DNA of 64,000 nt from a virus, in IMG/VR virus record IMGVR_UViG_3300031787_008043, positions 1 through 64,000 of that record, one strand, 5' to 3'. Numbering within the stretch: position 1 is the first letter of the stretch; every line of letters starts with the position of its first letter. The notes under the pieces are model-generated. The model had not been told where the DNA came from, made no database searches, and saw nothing but the letters and a program-made list of their open reading frames with translations. Of the stretch, positions 54,910 to 63,928 are shown piece after piece. Position numbers and translations under genes: made by a program.

Positions 54910-57216
54910 TTAAATTGTGCAACTTTCACAAGCGGCTTCGTCACTGATTTGTATTTCGGGCTCAAATGCGTCTTCTTTGACCATCTTGGCTACGTCTAGT
55001 TCGCCAGCGCCGTCGTTGGTGTTGAAGTAATACAACTGCTTGCCGCCGTATTTGTAGAACATTACCATGTGCTGTAGCATCACACTCATAGGAATCTTTT
55101 CATCTTCAAAGTAGATTGGATTGTAACTGGTATTAACACTAATGCCTTGGTCAATGTATTTTTGCAACACTGACATGATCTTTAGATAACCTTCTGGTGA
55201 CTTTTGATCCCATAGTAGATCGTACTTGTTCTTTAGACGCTTGTATTCAGGAACAACCTGCTTTAGTACGCCGTGCTTGCTTTGCTTAACACTGATATAT
55301 GCACGTGGCGGCTCAATTCCGTTTGTAGCATTTGCAATCTGTGCTGAAGTTTCGCTGGGCATCAATGCCATCAGTGTACTGTTGCGAATGCCAGTTTCTT
55401 TCAACTGTTTGCGAAGTTCTGCCCAGTCCATGCGTTCAACGTGTGGCACAAGATCGTCAACATCCTTCTTGTAGGTTTGGTTAGGTGTGATGCCGTGTCC
55501 GTACTTGGTTTCTAAGTTGCCGCTAGGGGCACCCTGTTCCGTTGCTAGATCAGCACTGGCTTTAATCAAATAGTAACTCCAGGCTTCTGCCCACTCGTCA
55601 ATCAGTGCAAGTCCTTCTGCATCTATATGTTGATAACTAAGTCCATGCTTGGCCATCCAGTATGCAAAGTTGATAATGCCAACACCTAGCGGACGGCGCT
55701 TTTCAGTTGACAATCTTGCTGCAAGAACTGGATAGTCTTGATAGGATAGCAGTGCATCAAGACCTCTAACTGCCAGTGTGCAGACACGCTTGAAGTCTGC
55801 AGGTGTACGAATGTTACCCCAATTAATGGCGGAAAGGGTGCAAAGGCTGATTTCACCTTCCGCATCGTTTAGATCACTTAATGGCTTGGTTGGCAAGTCA
55901 ATTTCTGCACAGAGATTGCTTTGACGAATAGGTGCAAGTTCAGGCAAGAAACTGCCGTGATCGTTTGCATTGTCCACGTTTTGTAAATAGATACGGCCTG
56001 TTGATTTGCGCTCTTCCATGAATGAGCCAAATATTTCAAGTGCTGTTACAGTTTTTTTACGTATCTTTGGATTGCGTTCTGCTGCTTCATACAGTTCTCT
56101 AAACCGTGCTTGATCTGCAAAGAACGCATCATACAAGCCAGGAACATCGCTTGGAGAAAACAGAGTAATATTACCGCCGGTGATTAGGCGTTCGTACATC
56201 AGTTTATTAAACTGTACACCGTAGTCCATGTGGCGTACACGAGTTTCTTCTGTGCCCTTGTTATTCTTTAGAACCAGCAGTTCTTCTACTTCGAGATGCC
56301 ACAGTGGATAGTAGATAGTTGCTGCACCACCTCTGACGCCACCTTGGCTGCAACTTTTAACGGCTGCTTGGAACATTTTATAGAAAGGAATAATGCCTGT
56401 GTGATATGCATCGCCTCTGCGAACTGGCGAACCAATAGCACGTATCTTGCCGCCGCCGATGCCAATGCCTGCTTTTTGACTTACATATTTAACAATGGCA
56501 CTGGTAGTAGCATTGATACTGTCGAGGCTATCATCAGACTCAATAAGGACACAACTACTAAACTGTCTTTGCGGAGTACGAACACCGGCCATAACAGGAG
56601 TAGGTAGGCTAATGTCGTGAAGACTAATAGCATCATAATAATCTTTGACCCATTGTAGTCTTGTTTCTTTTGAATAACTCTGGAACAGTGTTGCAGCAAT
56701 TAAAATATAGCACATCTGCGGAGTTTCGAATATCTCGCCGGATACACGATTCTGTACTAGGTACTTGCCTCTTAGTTGTTCCATTGCAACGTAGGTTAGG
56801 TCCTCGTCTCTGTCGTGTTTGACGAAACTGTTGATTTTCTCCCATTCGTCTTCGTTGTAGTAGTTGATTAGATCAGGATCATAAAAGCCGTTTTCAATGT
56901 TACGAATTACTAGTTCTTTAACTGTGCAAGGTGTGTATTGTCCGTATACTTCTTTGCGTAAACCATAGTTGATTAGTCTGCCACCTACATATTGATAATT
57001 TGGAGTTTCTTCTGAGATAAGATCTGCTGCTGCCTTGATTAATGTTTCTTGAATGTCGTCGGTCTTGATGCCGTTATAGAATTGGATTTGACTCTTGATT
57101 TCTACTTCGCTTGGACTAACCCCTGTGATGCCTTCGCAGGCATGAAATACTACTTTGTGTAACTTTTCTATGTCAAGGGGTTCTTTTTTCCCATTGCGTT
57201 TCGTAACTTGAATCAT
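54910..57216 (-). CDS. nrdA: Ribonucleotide reductase class Ia, alpha subunit
   Basis: 768 aa, full length. N-terminal ATP-cone (VTKRNGKKEPLDIEKLHKVVFHACEG), then the ten-stranded barrel with the Cys in QFSSCVL near 216, the NLCAEIDLPTKPL loop containing the thiyl Cys near 424 and Glu, the partner Cys in EISLCTLSAINW near 447, and radical-transfer tyrosines near the end (KQLYYFNT). The C-terminal redox pair is CESC. It reduces ribonucleoside diphosphates. Downstream follow nrdB and glutaredoxin. A complete ATP-cone suggests dATP feedback is kept, unusual for T4-like enzymes that resist it; this needs structural comparison. Confidence 0.95.
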   Translation of the reverse strand: MIQVTKRNGKKEPLDIEKLHKVVFHACEGITGVSPSEVEIKSQIQFYNGIKTDDIQETLIKAAADLISEETPNYQYVGGRLINYGLRKEVYGQYTPCTVKELVIRNIENGFYDPDLINYYNEDEWEKINSFVKHDRDEDLTYVAMEQLRGKYLVQNRVSGEIFETPQMCYILIAATLFQSYSKETRLQWVKDYYDAISLHDISLPTPVMAGVRTPQRQFSSCVLIESDDSLDSINATTSAIVKYVSQKAGIGIGGGKIRAIGSPVRRGDAYHTGIIPFYKMFQAAVKSCSQGGVRGGAATIYYPLWHLEVEELLVLKNNKGTEETRVRHMDYGVQFNKLMYERLITGGNITLFSPSDVPGLYDAFFADQARFRELYEAAERNPKIRKKTVTALEIFGSFMEERKSTGRIYLQNVDNANDHGSFLPELAPIRQSNLCAEIDLPTKPLSDLNDAEGEISLCTLSAINWGNIRTPADFKRVCTLAVRGLDALLSYQDYPVLAARLSTEKRRPLGVGIINFAYWMAKHGLSYQHIDAEGLALIDEWAEAWSYYLIKASADLATEQGAPSGNLETKYGHGITPNQTYKKDVDDLVPHVERMDWAELRKQLKETGIRNSTLMALMPSETSAQIANATNGIEPPRAYISVKQSKHGVLKQVVPEYKRLKNKYDLLWDQKSPEGYLKIMSVLQKYIDQGISVNTSYNPIYFEDEKIPMSVMLQHMVMFYKYGGKQLYYFNTNDGAGELDVAKMVKEDAFEPEIQISDEAACESCTI

Positions 57217-57262
57217 TTTTTATTGTTTCCTCTTTATCAAATGTTTAGGTTTGGACAGATAT

Positions 57263-57688
57263 TTATTGCAAGGGTGGCAAGCAATATTTTTTCTCGATCT
57301 TTAAATTTTTGGGTATAGATTCAGCATCTACCGCTCTATCTCTAAGATAGCCAATTACGTCGTTGTCAATATAAAGCAGGTATTTCACTTCTGACATTTC
57401 CTTATTGGTACAGATATGTATCTCAAACTGACACTGGGAAAAGCGTGTAGTTAACTGCAAACTATAGGCAATACCTAATAAACATGCAAACTCGCAGTAG
57501 GTATTTTCATAGATTAGAGTCCAAGGATCCAACCACGATTCTTCGTCGTAGGGATCAACGGATATGGTCACCAACGGTGCTCGATTATAAAAATCAATAG
57601 CATCTTGCAACGGTGTGTGAGAAGTTTCCAGTTGACTTCTAAGATCAACCCAGGCTCTTAACCTGTCTTCGTATTTTTTATCAAACAT
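57263..57688 (-). CDS. Unknown protein, 141 aa
   Basis: ATG 57688, three bases past the upstream stop. Soluble mixed protein, with an acidic DPYDEESWLDPWTL segment, Cys residues near 78, 82, 99 and 107 and a basic C-terminus. Sits between the tail fibre and nrdA genes. Not recognised. Confidence 0.68.
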   Translation of the reverse strand: MFDKKYEDRLRAWVDLRSQLETSHTPLQDAIDFYNRAPLVTISVDPYDEESWLDPWTLIYENTYCEFACLLGIAYSLQLTTRFSQCQFEIHICTNKEMSEVKYLLYIDNDVIGYLRDRAVDAESIPKNLKIEKKYCLPPLQ

Positions 57689-57691
57689 ATG

Positions 57692-59275
57692 TTATGACTT
57701 GACTCTTATTGTGTAATAAAGATTGTCGTTGCTTACCGGAATACTATTAACTGCCGATAAGTTAACGATAGTAGTAGTTGCTGCACTAGGTACTGTAACA
57801 GTTTCTAAAGCGGCAGAGAACACCAACGATGATGCATAACCGCTGTCGCCCATGAAATTATAATTGTCGTTTAAAACTACGCTGTTATTGGATAGATTAA
57901 TTACCAACTCAATTGTACCTTCTCTAACAATGTCTTCTGAGTCTTCTGTATACACATAGTCAACAAAGATTGTTCCATTGTCTACCACAGGAAACTTTAG
58001 TATTGACGTGCTTGTTGCTAGCAAACCAATTGTAGTATTGTTACCGTAGAGATTGCTGTAGTTTATTCTACCTAGTACTTCAGGAGTATAAAACTTTGTA
58101 GCAGCACTATCAGCAGGACCTGCTACGGTTTTATTTTGTGTGCGTTCAAAGAAGTCTGAACTACTCAAGTTTGTGTCTGTGGTAAATCTAATCACAGGCG
58201 ATCTTGAAGTGTTGGCTTGATCATTACCTACGTTAAAGAATTTATTATTAGTACTTAGATTGTAGTTGCCTTCTCTGACGAAGATAGCTTCTTCGTCAAT
58301 TCTATCAAAGAAAGAACCTTCAATCAAATTGTAGGATGGGCCGTCTGACATACCCAACAATCCAATTGAAGTATCTGTTCCGAAAGCGATTCCTTTGAGC
58401 ATTGATTCTAAACGTAAATTTCTAAATGTATTATTTTTAATGTAGTAATCACTATAAATGCCGTAGTTGAAATTGTCAATCTCTATTCCATCAAATACGT
58501 TATTTTCTGATAGTTTTACATCAGAGTAAGAAATAATATCAATTGCTCTATGTATATCTGCTACATCACCAAATGTCCAAAAACCTTTGATTTTCAAATT
58601 CTTAAAAATGCTGCGTTGGCACGAGTCTACAATCATACCTTTTTTAGTTAAACTGTTTACTTCGATTGAGCAATCAGAAATTTCTACATACTTGGCTAGA
58701 TACTCATCACTAACTTCGTCAATTGTTTCAGTTGGGTCCGCAGGATTGTAGTGTACAGTTTTAAATACGTCTGCGGTGCTGGATCTAAATATTGTTTTTT
58801 CTTTGCCTGCACCTCTGATAACAGCATACGGAGGTACTTCAATAGTACTGGATACCACATATACACCTGCTGGAAACCAAAGTATAACTCTATTCTCTGT
58901 ACTGCTGTTTAAAAATAGAGTATCAATGGCCAATTGTATTTCGTCTGTTTGATCTGATCCATTGCCAGTTGCACCAAAAGAAAACACACTAACAGTTTCG
59001 TCTAGTCTGTCTTGTAGACTTCTTGATACTGGAACATTTATACCCCAAATGTTGTTATCGGATTTGTATGAGTACTGATCTGCTAGTTCAAATATGTTGC
59101 TGTGTTCAGTTAATAGTTCGGTATTGCCCACATATGGAGCACCTTCACTGACTGCACCATTACCAATGTATAGACGTTGGTTGTCAATGCTCCATGCAAT
59201 TTCACCAGATGCTAGTTGTGGTGGGTTACCTCTACCTCTACGGTGCTGAATTCGGCTGATTTGAACAATTGCCAC
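57692..59275 (-). CDS. Tail fibre-like protein: tropism-determinant N-domain plus beta-helix
   Basis: 527 aa. Residues ~5-45 (RIQHRRGRGNPPQLASGEIAWSIDNQRLYIGNG in part) match the N-terminal domain of major tropism determinant-type fibres. From ~95 (VSVFSFGATGNGSDQTDEIQLAID) a pectate-lyase-3-type right-handed beta-helix begins, with FPAGVYVVSSTIEVPPYAVIRGAG and many Asn-rich rungs to ~400. A C-terminal beta domain follows. It probably binds or degrades a surface polysaccharide. GTG start at 59275. No variable-repeat/reverse-transcriptase system is nearby. Confidence 0.78.
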   Translation of the reverse strand: MAIVQISRIQHRRGRGNPPQLASGEIAWSIDNQRLYIGNGAVSEGAPYVGNTELLTEHSNIFELADQYSYKSDNNIWGINVPVSRSLQDRLDETVSVFSFGATGNGSDQTDEIQLAIDTLFLNSSTENRVILWFPAGVYVVSSTIEVPPYAVIRGAGKEKTIFRSSTADVFKTVHYNPADPTETIDEVSDEYLAKYVEISDCSIEVNSLTKKGMIVDSCQRSIFKNLKIKGFWTFGDVADIHRAIDIISYSDVKLSENNVFDGIEIDNFNYGIYSDYYIKNNTFRNLRLESMLKGIAFGTDTSIGLLGMSDGPSYNLIEGSFFDRIDEEAIFVREGNYNLSTNNKFFNVGNDQANTSRSPVIRFTTDTNLSSSDFFERTQNKTVAGPADSAATKFYTPEVLGRINYSNLYGNNTTIGLLATSTSILKFPVVDNGTIFVDYVYTEDSEDIVREGTIELVINLSNNSVVLNDNYNFMGDSGYASSLVFSAALETVTVPSAATTTIVNLSAVNSIPVSNDNLYYTIRVKS

Positions 59276-59298
59276 GATCGTTACTCCTACGCTTTTTA

Positions 59299-59982
59299 TT
59301 ATTTAGCGTACTTTTCGTAATAGGAGTATACTCGATCCCACCATCGGTTTGACCACTCGTCAAACTCGTCCGGCCACAAGTCAAATTGCAAATACTGCTC
59401 GTCTCTGGTACACATGAACACATGACCTTCACGTATATTAGTCCCGTGTATTTCGTTGTGAGCAAGTGCATATGCCGTCATTTGAAGATAGTAGTCTTCA
59501 ATCCACTCTTTCTTCTTAACTTTGTTGCTTTGTTTAAAGTCCATAATACAGGCATTGCCTTTGTATACACCAACCAAGTCAGTTGTTCCTGCATACAAAC
59601 TTGGCATGTACAGAGGCACTTCGCTGCCCCATATTTCAGTTACATCATCCAGTGCATGAACTCGTATACGAGTAGCCATTGCGTGTGCTTTTTGTGCATA
59701 CGGATTTGTTCCTGCCGATGGCCACTCACCTGTAGCAATATAGTCTTCGAGATACTTGTGCATACGAGTTCCTACGCCCGCAGCCTCTGTGGTAATTTCT
59801 TTTGCTTTGGTCTCACCTACCCGTTTGCGCCATTCAATCAAGTGTGTTTGATCTTTGGTTTCGCCAAGGATAGTAGTAACGCTGGCAACAGCACTACCGT
59901 CAGGAGTCAAGTATCTTCGTTTGCCTTCTACTTCTGTTCTAGGAATCTTTGTGTATTCAAACTTATTAACTATTAGTGTCAC
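59299..59982 (-). CDS. PD-(D/E)XK exonuclease (RecB/MGME1-like)
   Basis: About 227 aa from GTG 59982, with GGGGAT upstream. Conserved blocks of the PDDEXK_1 superfamily in order: VGTRMHKYLEDYI (His and Glu) near residue 73, YAGTTDLVGVYKG with the metal-binding Asp near 130, IMDFKQS near 146 with the D..K pair, and YLQMTAYALAHN near 165 (Gln-Tyr motif). Phages use such enzymes in DNA end processing and recombination, like lambda Exo or Cas4 relatives. It overlaps the Nfu-like gene by 17 nt. Confidence 0.82.
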   Translation of the reverse strand: MTLIVNKFEYTKIPRTEVEGKRRYLTPDGSAVASVTTILGETKDQTHLIEWRKRVGETKAKEITTEAAGVGTRMHKYLEDYIATGEWPSAGTNPYAQKAHAMATRIRVHALDDVTEIWGSEVPLYMPSLYAGTTDLVGVYKGNACIMDFKQSNKVKKKEWIEDYYLQMTAYALAHNEIHGTNIREGHVFMCTRDEQYLQFDLWPDEFDEWSNRWWDRVYSYYEKYAK

Positions 59983-60313
59983 TATCAGATCCCCAGTTAG
60001 TGACTTCGGCAATGTCTTCGTCGTAATACGGGCTCATCATATAAGGAGCAACATTGCTATATGGGTCGTCGAAACCTTCTATTTCATTTACTTCTGGGAC
60101 TAGATTGGTTAATAGATTTTTAATACCAAATTGAAGTGTTGCTGTGCTACCTGAGCAACCAGAACATGCACCACTCATTTCTAGTTTCACTCGGCCGTTG
60201 TCGTACTCTACAAAACGAACTTCGCCGCCGTGTTGTTCCACATATGGTTGTACATACTCATTTAAAATTTGTTTGATGTTTTCACTAATTACTTCTTTTG
60301 TTCTTTCAGTCAT
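59966..60313 (-). CDS. NifU C-terminal (Nfu)-like Fe-S scaffold protein
   Basis: 115 aa. Residues ~12-75 match the Nfu domain: IKQILNEYVQPYVEQHGGEVRFVEYDNGRVKLEMSGACSGCSGSTATLQFGIKN (in part), with the cluster-binding CxxC in GACSGCSG. The C-terminal 40 residues are acidic and phage-specific. Nfu proteins carry and transfer 4Fe-4S clusters; a phage copy may maintain Fe-S enzymes during infection. GAGAGACC ribosome site, ATG 60313. Confidence 0.88.
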   Translation of the reverse strand: MTERTKEVISENIKQILNEYVQPYVEQHGGEVRFVEYDNGRVKLEMSGACSGCSGSTATLQFGIKNLLTNLVPEVNEIEGFDDPYSNVAPYMMSPYYDEDIAEVTNWGSDSDTNS

Positions 60314-60358
60314 GGGTCTCTCCAGTTTGACTTAATATAACATTTTTTTCTAAAGAAG

Positions 60359-60640
60359 TCAAGAGCCTATTTTGGTAGCACGTTTGGCCATTTGGCCAAC
60401 GACATCTTTTTTAGACGCAGTACCACCGCCAACATCATCAAGTTCACGTGTCTTTAGTGTAATAGAATCTTGATTGAAATCTTTTATTAGACCACGGATC
60501 TTGTCATCTGAGTCATATGCTGCTTTGAACACATCGTAAGAGAACTGTTGTCCGCCTACGTTTTGCATATATCTATCTAATTGTTGGATGTTAAATTTTG
60601 TTAACCCTTTGTTTTTCAAAAGGGTTAACACCTGATACAA
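60359..60640 (-). CDS. Unknown protein, 93 aa
   Basis: Probable TTG start at 60640, shortly after the upstream stop. Soluble, helical. A perfect 11-bp inverted repeat GTTAACCCTTT/AAAGGGTTAAC (60600-60629) lies within its first codons and could form a hairpin that controls translation. Function unknown. Confidence 0.6.
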   Translation of the reverse strand: MYQVLTLLKNKGLTKFNIQQLDRYMQNVGGQQFSYDVFKAAYDSDDKIRGLIKDFNQDSITLKTRELDDVGGGTASKKDVVGQMAKRATKIGS

Positions 60641-60663
60641 CTTGTCTGTATCGATATTCTCAG

Positions 60664-61494
60664 TTACTTTTTTTTTGAAAGGATACTTGCTAAACGAGTT
60701 GGGTTAACAGTTTCGTTTGCTTTGACACGTCCAAGAATCTTACTCATGTTGTAACTTTTTGATTCCCGCTTGGCACGACCTGCTGGCTCTTCACCGCCGG
60801 TTGCTGGCTCTGCTGCACCGAACTCGTCATCTGCAGGTTCATCCATGTCCATGCCTGCATCCATGTCGTCTGTGGGCATCTCGTCGTCCACAGTTGGTTC
60901 CATGCTCATGTCCATGTCATCTTCTCCGCCCATTGGCATTGGACCACCTTCGCCTGTTAGTGTGCCAACACCGCCAGTTAGTGCTGTGCGAGTTGATTCC
61001 AATGCAGCATAAAGGCTTTCCAGTGCAGGTCTAACTGCATTGGTGAAACTGTCTGCTGACTCTTGACCCATTTCGTCACGAATAGCGTCTGCAAGTTCTA
61101 ACATGCTTTCTGTTTGCATTTCTGCTGTATCTTCCATCCAACTGGTGATACGATCGACCATTTCTTTTGCAGCCATGACCAATTCGGCTGTGTCCTCTGC
61201 GCCCTCACGCAATGTGCTTTCTTCTAATGATTCGTCATCCACATGTCCACGTTCACTGATTGCTGCATTTAATACATCTAACATTAGTTTTGACTTTTGA
61301 TAAGTTTCGTTGTGTACTGAATCAAATGATTCATTGGTTTCAACTTGACTTAACTGTGTACGTATTCTGTTACGAACATCTTGAAGTTGCTCTAGCGTGA
61401 AACGCTCTAGATTGATTTTTTGTCCAAAACGTGCGGCTAGGCTTTCGTTTAATGACTTGGCAGTGACTGGTTTTGCGAATTCTCTAAGTTGCAT
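60664..61494 (-). CDS. Unknown acidic protein, 276 aa, possibly virion scaffold
   Basis: Begins MQLREFAKPVTAKSLNE; N-terminal helical part, then acidic helices (residues ~95-160), a Gly/Met/Asp-rich low-complexity middle (GGVGTLTGEGGPMPMGGEDDMDMSMEPT in part, ~185-240), and a basic end SKKK. The strong charge asymmetry and repeated Met-Asp runs resemble phage scaffold or decoration proteins, but no family is assigned. ATG 61494. Confidence 0.66.
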   Translation of the reverse strand: MQLREFAKPVTAKSLNESLAARFGQKINLERFTLEQLQDVRNRIRTQLSQVETNESFDSVHNETYQKSKLMLDVLNAAISERGHVDDESLEESTLREGAEDTAELVMAAKEMVDRITSWMEDTAEMQTESMLELADAIRDEMGQESADSFTNAVRPALESLYAALESTRTALTGGVGTLTGEGGPMPMGGEDDMDMSMEPTVDDEMPTDDMDAGMDMDEPADDEFGAAEPATGGEEPAGRAKRESKSYNMSKILGRVKANETVNPTRLASILSKKK

Positions 61495-61525
61495 AGTTGG
61501 GTTTCCTATAATGCTTTATTTTTAT

Positions 61526-61957
61526 TTATCTAATGTCGGAAAGAATGAACCCGTCTAGAACACGTTTTGCATTATCGATCTTGTCTGTGGATATCTCCAG
61601 CAGAGATTCCATTGCCACACGTCGTGGATGGTTTTCTGTGGTTTCAATAATATGATTATAAAATTGACTATCGTTATAGTTTTTCTCTATCACTCGATCG
61701 TAGTGCATTAATCCACGCCAGGGCTTTGATTTAGCATATGCCTTTGCAACTGCAACGGCACCGATCTTACTAAAGGTTGTAGTAACAGTTTTGTTGTTTT
61801 TTGTATCAACCAAAATGTACCCATGCGTTTTGCTAGGTCTAATAAGAATACTGTCAATACGAATAGTATTACCTTTGTGTTCTGGTATTAAGTAATCTTT
61901 GATTTTAAATTCTATAAGATTTTCTAGTTCTGAAACAGCCTGTTCAAGATTTTTCAT
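61526..61957 (-). CDS. Unknown protein, 143 aa
   Basis: ATG 61957 lies inside the end of the preceding gene (14-nt overlap). Soluble mixed alpha/beta; HKGNTIRIDSILIRPSKTHGYILVDTKNNKTV-like strands, then helices. No recognisable motif; member of the overlapping series 61526-63176. Confidence 0.67.
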   Translation of the reverse strand: MKNLEQAVSELENLIEFKIKDYLIPEHKGNTIRIDSILIRPSKTHGYILVDTKNNKTVTTTFSKIGAVAVAKAYAKSKPWRGLMHYDRVIEKNYNDSQFYNHIIETTENHPRRVAMESLLEISTDKIDNAKRVLDGFILSDIR

Positions 61958-62150
61958 TTGGAAGTACCACCATTGATCCTTTATGATACACCTTGGAAAG
62001 AAGACTTTTGCGTATTAAGTTTTCGATAACGAACTTTTCTCTTTCGGTGAATGTCTCAATATAGCACGGAGATTTTATCTTGTCAAGCATTGAACGTTCT
62101 TCATTGCTGGTATGAATATCAAAATCTTTTAATAATTCGTTTAATTTCAT
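61944..62150 (-). CDS. Unknown protein, 68 aa
   Basis: Helical N-terminus MKLNELLKDFDIHTSNEERS followed by a basic second half (REKFVIENLIRKSLLSKVYHKGS). A winged-helix-like end (NLIRKSLLSKVYHKGSMVVLPN) is possible. Overlaps both neighbours. Confidence 0.66.
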   Translation of the reverse strand: MKLNELLKDFDIHTSNEERSMLDKIKSPCYIETFTEREKFVIENLIRKSLLSKVYHKGSMVVLPNEKS

Positions 62151-62608
62151 ATTGCTATCGACCTTTTTAGATCTTGCTTCTTATAAACGACTTTTTTAGG
62201 TGCAGTTGGGTCTTTTAGTGCGTCAGGGTTTTCGATTTCTACATCGTCACCTTGTACTTTGGTTACTTTATAATTTTGTACGCCACCTTTGGCTGTGTTG
62301 GGCAGTGGAATTTGTTTACCCGGTTGAATCAATTTATCTTTTGCTTGTTCAATATCGCGATTTTGTGCTTGATTGGGCTGTTGAGGAGGATTAGAAACTG
62401 TGGTGGATCCTGTGCTGCCCAAGGCTTGCCCTACTTTAGATGTTGTTGAACCCACTGCCTTTGCTACCTGCCCGCCGATCTTTGATGCTGCGCCAACAGC
62501 CTTAGCACCTAGTTTAGCACCTGCTGCTAAACCTCTTGCAGCACCGATTACCAATGGGAGTATTTCGTCTAGTTTTGTATCTTCTTTGATAAACTCGTCG
62601 GCTCTCAT
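62147..62608 (-). CDS. Unknown protein, 153 aa, with Gly/Ala-rich N-terminus
   Basis: Starts MRADEFIKEDTKLDEILPLVIG; residues ~20-60 are Gly/Ala/Val-rich and amphipathic, followed by a disordered Gln/Asn/Pro-rich region and a small C-terminal beta domain (GGVQNYKVTKVQGDDVEIENPD). The start resembles those at 36847 and 60664. Possibly a virion or ejected protein. Confidence 0.66.
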   Translation of the reverse strand: MRADEFIKEDTKLDEILPLVIGAARGLAAGAKLGAKAVGAASKIGGQVAKAVGSTTSKVGQALGSTGSTTVSNPPQQPNQAQNRDIEQAKDKLIQPGKQIPLPNTAKGGVQNYKVTKVQGDDVEIENPDALKDPTAPKKVVYKKQDLKRSIAI

Positions 62609-62901
62609 TTGCGAAGTTTCCTTTTGTACTTTGGTCTTGGCTTGTTAAGTTTTTTAATTCTTTTGCTGGTAGGATGTTTTAATCTAGAAATCTGTTTAAT
62701 TGCTTGTGCTTTGCCCTTGGTTCTACGTGTCTTTTTAAGAGTAGCACTCTTGCTCATAGATACTGCTGTGTTGCAGGTAGCAGGTTTTGCCACCACACGG
62801 CCTTTTTTCTTACCATCTGTGCAACGATAACGACGTACAACGCCCTTCTTACCGCGACCCCAAACTGGCTTCCATCCTTCTACGATCTCTTCTACTAACA
62901 T
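62605..62901 (-). CDS. Basic tandem-paralogue protein A, 98 aa
   Basis: Very basic (C-terminal RPKYKRKLRK). Residues ~13-43 contain VWGRGKKGVVRRYRCTDGKKKGRVVAKPATC (in part), clearly repeated in the next gene. Two Cys flank this motif. Nucleic-acid binding is likely from the charge. Overlaps its neighbours by 4 nt. Confidence 0.7.
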   Translation of the reverse strand: MLVEEIVEGWKPVWGRGKKGVVRRYRCTDGKKKGRVVAKPATCNTAVSMSKSATLKKTRRTKGKAQAIKQISRLKHPTSKRIKKLNKPRPKYKRKLRK

Positions 62902-63176
62902 TATCTATTCATAGCCTTTAATCTACGACTTGCTGGATTGACACGTTTGGTTCGTTTTGCCTTGCGACTCATACGACCACCAATCTTTTGTTTTAGTCTT
63001 TTGAAACGCATACTCTGTTTGATGTCAATTGGTGCATAGCATTGTGCCATCTTGGCCACAACTCTACCGTGTCTACGACCGCCAGTGCAACGGTACTTGC
63101 GAACCACGTTTGTACCGCGGCGCCCCCACACTTGCTTTTCATCTAGTTCTATGTCAAATAATTCACGTAATAACAT
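62901..63176 (-). CDS. Basic tandem-paralogue protein B, 91 aa
   Basis: Shares VWGRRGTNVVRKYRCTGGRRHGRVVAKMAQC (in part) with the preceding protein and is equally basic (KRTKRVNPASRRLKAMNR), showing tandem duplication. ATG 63176 follows a TATTTATCG-type late promoter region. Possibly a DNA-binding or internal-head protein; function unknown. Confidence 0.7.
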   Translation of the reverse strand: MLLRELFDIELDEKQVWGRRGTNVVRKYRCTGGRRHGRVVAKMAQCYAPIDIKQSMRFKRLKQKIGGRMSRKAKRTKRVNPASRRLKAMNR

Positions 63177-63194
63177 AAAGTTATTTATCGTGAT

Positions 63195-63437
63195 TTAAAA
63201 TTGTGTGATCATTACTATAATAGTAGAAAGCAGGCCCGCTACAATGCTGCCTGCTGCACCCACAATAACTTTAATAAGACTGTCGTTGCCGTTCTTCATA
63301 TCAAGGGCAATGCTGTCTAGTTTGTCTTCAACTTTGGTTAAACGCTGATCAAGTTGAGCATATCTTATGGCGCACAGGTCCACGTGTGCTTCTAGACTCT
63401 CTTTTTCAAGATCTGTTGATTGTGCGATAGTCATCAT
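63195..63437 (-). CDS. Small membrane protein with coiled coil, 80 aa
   Basis: Residues ~15-50 form a coiled coil (YAQLDQRLTKVEDKLDSIALDMKNG) and the C-terminal 25 are a Gly/Ala membrane helix (VIVGAAGSIVAGLLSTIIVMITQF). This tail-anchored layout is similar to some phage holin-like proteins. CATAAATA late-type promoter near 63494-63501. Confidence 0.68.
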   Translation of the reverse strand: MMTIAQSTDLEKESLEAHVDLCAIRYAQLDQRLTKVEDKLDSIALDMKNGNDSLIKVIVGAAGSIVAGLLSTIIVMITQF

Positions 63438-63508
63438 ATTCTCCGTTAAACGATAGGAAATAGCCTTTTCGATGTGATGCCTATGATGCCTTTTTAATAT
63501 TTATGAGA

Positions 63509-63928
63509 TCAGTTGAAATCTTCTAGTTTAACAAACACAATGTTTTTATGTTCTGCAGACGTTGTTATAAAGGCTGCATCAGTGAAGTTGATGGTTTCAT
63601 CAAGACTGTCAATGATAGGAACGTAATTAAAATCATGTACAAGATAGTCCAAGTTGTGTTGTTCATCGGATTCAAATCCAAAGTTCAGTTTCCATATACG
63701 TTGCTTGCCAGTGTACTTGGATCCAAAACCCAAATCTTTTATCAACTTCTCTTCTGAGGTTGGTGCTGAATTGATAACAGGATTTGCTCTTAAACTTATA
63801 GTTTGTAATGCTGTAAGATAGTTTTGTTGTTGCTTTTGCAGATAAGGATCGTCGCCGCGTCTTGCATTTGTTCTAGTTATATCAACAAGTGTTAGTAATT
63901 GGAATCTCATAACGTACTTATCAGCCAT
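63509..63928 (-). CDS. Unknown protein, 139 aa
   Basis: ATG 63928 lies within the T-run of an upstream hairpin. Soluble mixed protein; YVMRFQLLTLVDITRTNARRG start and a beta-rich second half (QRIWKLNFGFESDEQHNLDYLVHDFNYVPIIDSL). Small structural protein is possible; not recognised. Confidence 0.68.
   Translation of the reverse strand: MADKYVMRFQLLTLVDITRTNARRGDDPYLQKQQQNYLTALQTISLRANPVINSAPTSEEKLIKDLGFGSKYTGKQRIWKLNFGFESDEQHNLDYLVHDFNYVPIIDSLDETINFTDAAFITTSAEHKNIVFVKLEDFN

Noticed and set aside
57692-60012. Diversity-generating retroelement beside the tropism-determinant-like fibre
   Set aside because: No reverse transcriptase, accessory gene or template repeat was found in the flanking genes.
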